In this document: positions 61,821 to 64,000 of the stretch, piece by piece | Layout of the letters: the number at the start of each line of letters is the position of its first letter | How positions within the stretch are numbered: position 1 is the stretch's first letter | Assembly: GCA_002375495.1 (NCBI GenBank) | Contig: DFLU01000005.1 | Span: forward strand, 275,594-339,593 | Direction: 5' to 3' | Source: Flavobacteriaceae bacterium UBA3611 | GTDB lineage: Bacteria; Bacteroidota; Bacteroidia; Flavobacteriales; Flavobacteriaceae | DNA: 64,000 nt | Translations under genes and position numbers: made by a program | Notes under the pieces: generated by a model | Seen by the model: only the letters and a program-made list of their open reading frames with translations | Database searches by the model: none | Told to the model about the DNA's origin: nothing

Positions 61821-63323
61821 ATGAAAAATATATCTCTACTCCTAGCATTCTTATGTGTAAACCTTGCACATACACAAACGGTTGGAGTTAATACCAGCAC
61901 TCCAAGAGCTCTATTGGAAATACCTGCCACAAATTCTTCATTACCATCGGCAGAAGACGGACTATTGCCTGTTCGGGTCGCTACTTTCCCTTCCTCCAAC
62001 CCCACAAGCAATCAAAATGGGTTGTGGACTTATCATACGGCGAATAGACAAAATTATTGGTGGGATGAAACCACCGGGGGTTTCGAGTCTTTTCGAAATA
62101 CATTAGACCAAGCTTATGATAATAATGGCTTTGGACAAGGACGGTCTGTATTTGCAGATTCCGGGGCACTCACCGTGGTTGGGGACGGCCTTTTTGTTAC
62201 AGGTACCTTTGGAAACGGAAACAACCTAAATCTCGAAAATGGAGGGAATACCAACCTTATCTTTTTTCCAAAAACTGGTAGCTTTATCAAAGGCAATATG
62301 GTATCCAATACAAATACGACAGACTACGACTACAACGTAATTTTTGGTGATGGCTACAATAGTGATCAATACGGCGCTAGCTATGCCACTATTTTTGGAT
62401 ATTATACCAGTGCCTCCGCAGATTATTCCATTTGCCTGGGATATTCCTATTCGTTAAGCTTTGGGGGAATCGCAATTGGGGCTAGCGGCATTTCTCTTGG
62501 GGGATCACTCGGACTTGCTATTGGAAATAGTTATACAGTGTGGGATGGTATATTCGCAATCGGGCAAAATACAGGGGATCACACAGATCTTTCGGTGATA
62601 GGAAATAACAACCATGCTGTCTCTACCGGAGTTAATGGTTATTTTACAGGAATTGGAAACAACAATACCGGAAACTTTACTGGTTCCCCATATTCCCGAC
62701 AAAGGTTCATAGGGTTTAATAATACTTTTGGGAATGGCCTCGGAATGGCTATTGGAAATGATAACACCCCAGAAAACGGGCTCACCATAGGGCACCATTT
62801 AGTATCTAATAGCAGACAACAAATAAGCATCGGTTTCTATAATACCAGCTATACCCCAGATCCAGAATCCTCTTTCGGACAAGAGCCCGACAACAGATTA
62901 TTAGTCTTCGGAAATGGGACAGCTACACAACCATCTGATGCATTTACCGTACTTGAAGATGGAAGAACAGGAGTGGGCACCGCTTATCCAGAAGTGAAAC
63001 TTCAAGTAGCAGGAGGCTTTTCAAGCCAACCCGAATCGTTCACTGTGACCTCCAACCAACAAACCATAAACGTAGAAAACAAATCTTATATACGTGTTAA
63101 CTCAAATAACCTCCCAAGCAACCGGGAAATCGTGCTATCTGATGGAAATACCTACGGACAAATACTAACCATCGAATGTAATGCAAATGGGAGTTTTGGT
63201 ATTCGTTTGGTAGACGGGTCCAATAGCATCTTATCTAATGCATCCATAGATTTATACCACGATGATACCATCACGCTTATCTTCAGAAATAGTTGGTATC
63301 AAATTGGACATTCGAATAATTAG
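61821..63323 (+). CDS. Secreted adhesin-like head-repeat protein 2
   Basis: A 500-residue paralogue of the preceding protein, starting one base after its stop codon (ATG 61821). It has a signal peptide (NLAHTQ) and then VGVNTSTPRALLEIPAT. The shared module is seen again as TLDQAYDNNGFGQGRS and DSGALTVVGDGLFVTG. The centre has looser YadA-head-like repeats (FGGIAIGASGISLGGSLGLA, TIFGYYTSASADYSICLG). The C-terminal part resembles that of protein 1 (REIVLSDGNTYGQILTIE). No catalytic motif or anchor is visible. Confidence 0.85.
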   Translation: MKNISLLLAFLCVNLAHTQTVGVNTSTPRALLEIPATNSSLPSAEDGLLPVRVATFPSSNPTSNQNGLWTYHTANRQNYWWDETTGGFESFRNTLDQAYDNNGFGQGRSVFADSGALTVVGDGLFVTGTFGNGNNLNLENGGNTNLIFFPKTGSFIKGNMVSNTNTTDYDYNVIFGDGYNSDQYGASYATIFGYYTSASADYSICLGYSYSLSFGGIAIGASGISLGGSLGLAIGNSYTVWDGIFAIGQNTGDHTDLSVIGNNNHAVSTGVNGYFTGIGNNNTGNFTGSPYSRQRFIGFNNTFGNGLGMAIGNDNTPENGLTIGHHLVSNSRQQISIGFYNTSYTPDPESSFGQEPDNRLLVFGNGTATQPSDAFTVLEDGRTGVGTAYPEVKLQVAGGFSSQPESFTVTSNQQTINVENKSYIRVNSNNLPSNREIVLSDGNTYGQILTIECNANGSFGIRLVDGSNSILSNASIDLYHDDTITLIFRNSWYQIGHSNN

Positions 63324-63333
63324 CATCCATTAT

Positions 63334-63463
63334 TGATGACATATTTGAATTGCTTCGATGTACTATTGAAGTGATCCCAAATCTACTTCCTTTTTTTGCC
63401 CAACATACCATTTAGAACCTGCCTACTTCTGCTTTTTAAACGTATTATGATGAAAAAAGCACT
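63334..63463 (+). repeat. 130-bp direct repeat, copy 2
   Basis: Identical over 130 bp to 60231-60360, at an offset of 3103 bp. It begins 10 bases after the stop codon of adhesin-like protein 2 and runs through the first codons of the third adhesin-like gene. Confidence 0.95.
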
Positions 63464-64000
63464 CTTTCTTTTATTTATAGTTCCTGTACTTGCCTCAGGA
63501 CAAGTCGGTATTAACACGACTAATCCGCACCCCTCTTCTATCCTAGATATGAATAGCACAACATCGGGTGTACTCGTACCACGTATGACAGCTGCGGAAA
63601 AATTAGCCATCACTACTCCCGCCACGGGTTTGTTAGTTTATCAAACCGACTCCCCTATCGGTTTTTTCTATTACGACGGAACATCATGGGTGCAAATCAG
63701 CACTGGAAGCAGCGCTATGGGAGAATTTCAAAGTATCAGCGGGCTCGTACAAAATACGACAGCTGTAGGTAGTGATGACTTCGTATTTGGTGATACCGAT
63801 TTAGAAGGAGCTGGCAGTAAATTCTTTCTAGACACAAGCAAAGGTGCTTTCAGGGCCGGACAATCATCAGGAAACGAATGGGATGATGCTAATGTTGGAA
63901 ATGGTTCTGCGGTACTTGGCTATGGAACCGCATCGGGTGATGGCGCCGTCGCATTCAACTACGGGAACGCATCGGGCGCCAATGCCTTCGCGGCCATAGG
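63447..64000 (+). CDS. Secreted adhesin-like head-repeat protein 3, 3'-truncated by the window edge
   Basis: The first 184 codons of a third paralogue, open to the window end and therefore partial. It starts with the same ATGATG as protein 1, has a signal peptide (PVLASGQ), then VGINTTNPHPSSILDMNS and a segment typical of Bacteroidota fibre-like proteins, SGVLVPRMTAAEKLAI and GLLVYQTDSPIGFFYYDG. The shared module reads GSKFFLDTSKGAFRAGQ, close to the equivalent part of protein 1, and head repeats begin at NGSAVLGYGTASGDGAVAF. The frame has no stop up to base 64000. Confidence 0.85.
   Translation, partial: MMKKALFLLFIVPVLASGQVGINTTNPHPSSILDMNSTTSGVLVPRMTAAEKLAITTPATGLLVYQTDSPIGFFYYDGTSWVQISTGSSAMGEFQSISGLVQNTTAVGSDDFVFGDTDLEGAGSKFFLDTSKGAFRAGQSSGNEWDDANVGNGSAVLGYGTASGDGAVAFNYGNASGANAFAAI

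Noticed and set aside
60231..63463. The two 130-bp copies as insertion-sequence ends
   Set aside because: They are direct repeats without a transposase between them, and each is joined to the start of an adhesin-like gene.

Overview
The window reads as a chromosomal segment of a flavobacterium (Bacteroidota, Flavobacteriaceae-like, probably marine). The grounds are AT-rich DNA, TAnnTTTG-type -7 promoter elements, few Shine-Dalgarno sites, many SPII lipoproteins and outer-membrane barrels, an LptC/LpxB/LpxR envelope gene set, a mevalonate pathway, a GYDIA-type GHMP kinase, an arginine decarboxylase / agmatinase / deoxyhypusine-synthase-like polyamine operon and an arsenosugar locus. I see no prophage, transposase, rRNA or CRISPR array. 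One tRNA (Phe) is present.

Layout. 1-3.9 kb (+): end of lpxB, an NlpC/P60 lipoprotein, ComEC. 3.9-8.3 kb (-): thioredoxin-like protein, POT peptide transporter, dipeptidyl peptidase IV. 8.5-10.8 kb (+): HMG-CoA reductase and a GYDIA GHMP kinase. 10.8-18.6 kb (-): an envelope operon running coaX, outer-membrane barrel, TPR protein, lptC, small membrane protein, CNNM-type protein, PpiD-like foldase. 18.6-19.5 kb: tRNA-Phe with a duplicated 3' end plus terminator, and a small unknown gene. 19.6-27.7 kb (+): a DUF481 barrel, then an arsenosugar cluster (AhpD-like protein, ArsS, rhodanese, TIGR04282 transferase, purine nucleoside phosphorylase, small membrane protein, ArsM, DUF547 lipoprotein, TIGR04283 transferase), then hemerythrin. 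27.9-32.0 kb (-): Omp85-like barrel, glycoside hydrolase, barrel, second DUF547. 32.2-39.2 kb (+): FAD oxidoreductase and membrane Fe-S protein, MORN-like protein, two GT2 enzymes, LpxR. 39.2-43.2 kb: M28 peptidase (-), TolB-like lipoprotein (+), polytopic glycosyltransferase (+). 43.2-48.9 kb (-): polyamine operon with a GNAT-nitrilase fusion and an RMD1/DUF155 protein. 49.3-54.4 kb (-): divergent pseudouridine synthase, nitrilase, then UbiA, mevalonate kinase and diphosphomevalonate decarboxylase. 54.5-64 kb (+): lipoprotein, ECF sigma factor, anti-sigma-like TPR membrane protein, TPR-CHAT protease, and three adhesin-like head-repeat proteins, two of them preceded by an identical 130-bp sequence.

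How the genes may work together. The arsenosugar genes form a plausible chain: ArsM methylates arsenite, ArsS adds 5'-deoxyadenosyl, the phosphorylase removes adenine (it carries Asp at the position that is Asn in 6-oxopurine-specific enzymes), and the two dedicated transferases attach the sugar. The polyamine operon suggests arginine to agmatine to putrescine to homospermidine. The two mevalonate segments together give four isoprenoid enzymes.

The most interesting candidate system is the sigma / membrane anti-sigma-like / TPR-CHAT protease operon at 55.7-60.2 kb. Predicted topology puts the protease on the periplasmic side, the same side as the C-terminal half of the anti-sigma-like protein, so proteolytic release of the sigma factor is a testable model. 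The adhesin-like genes that follow are possible targets.
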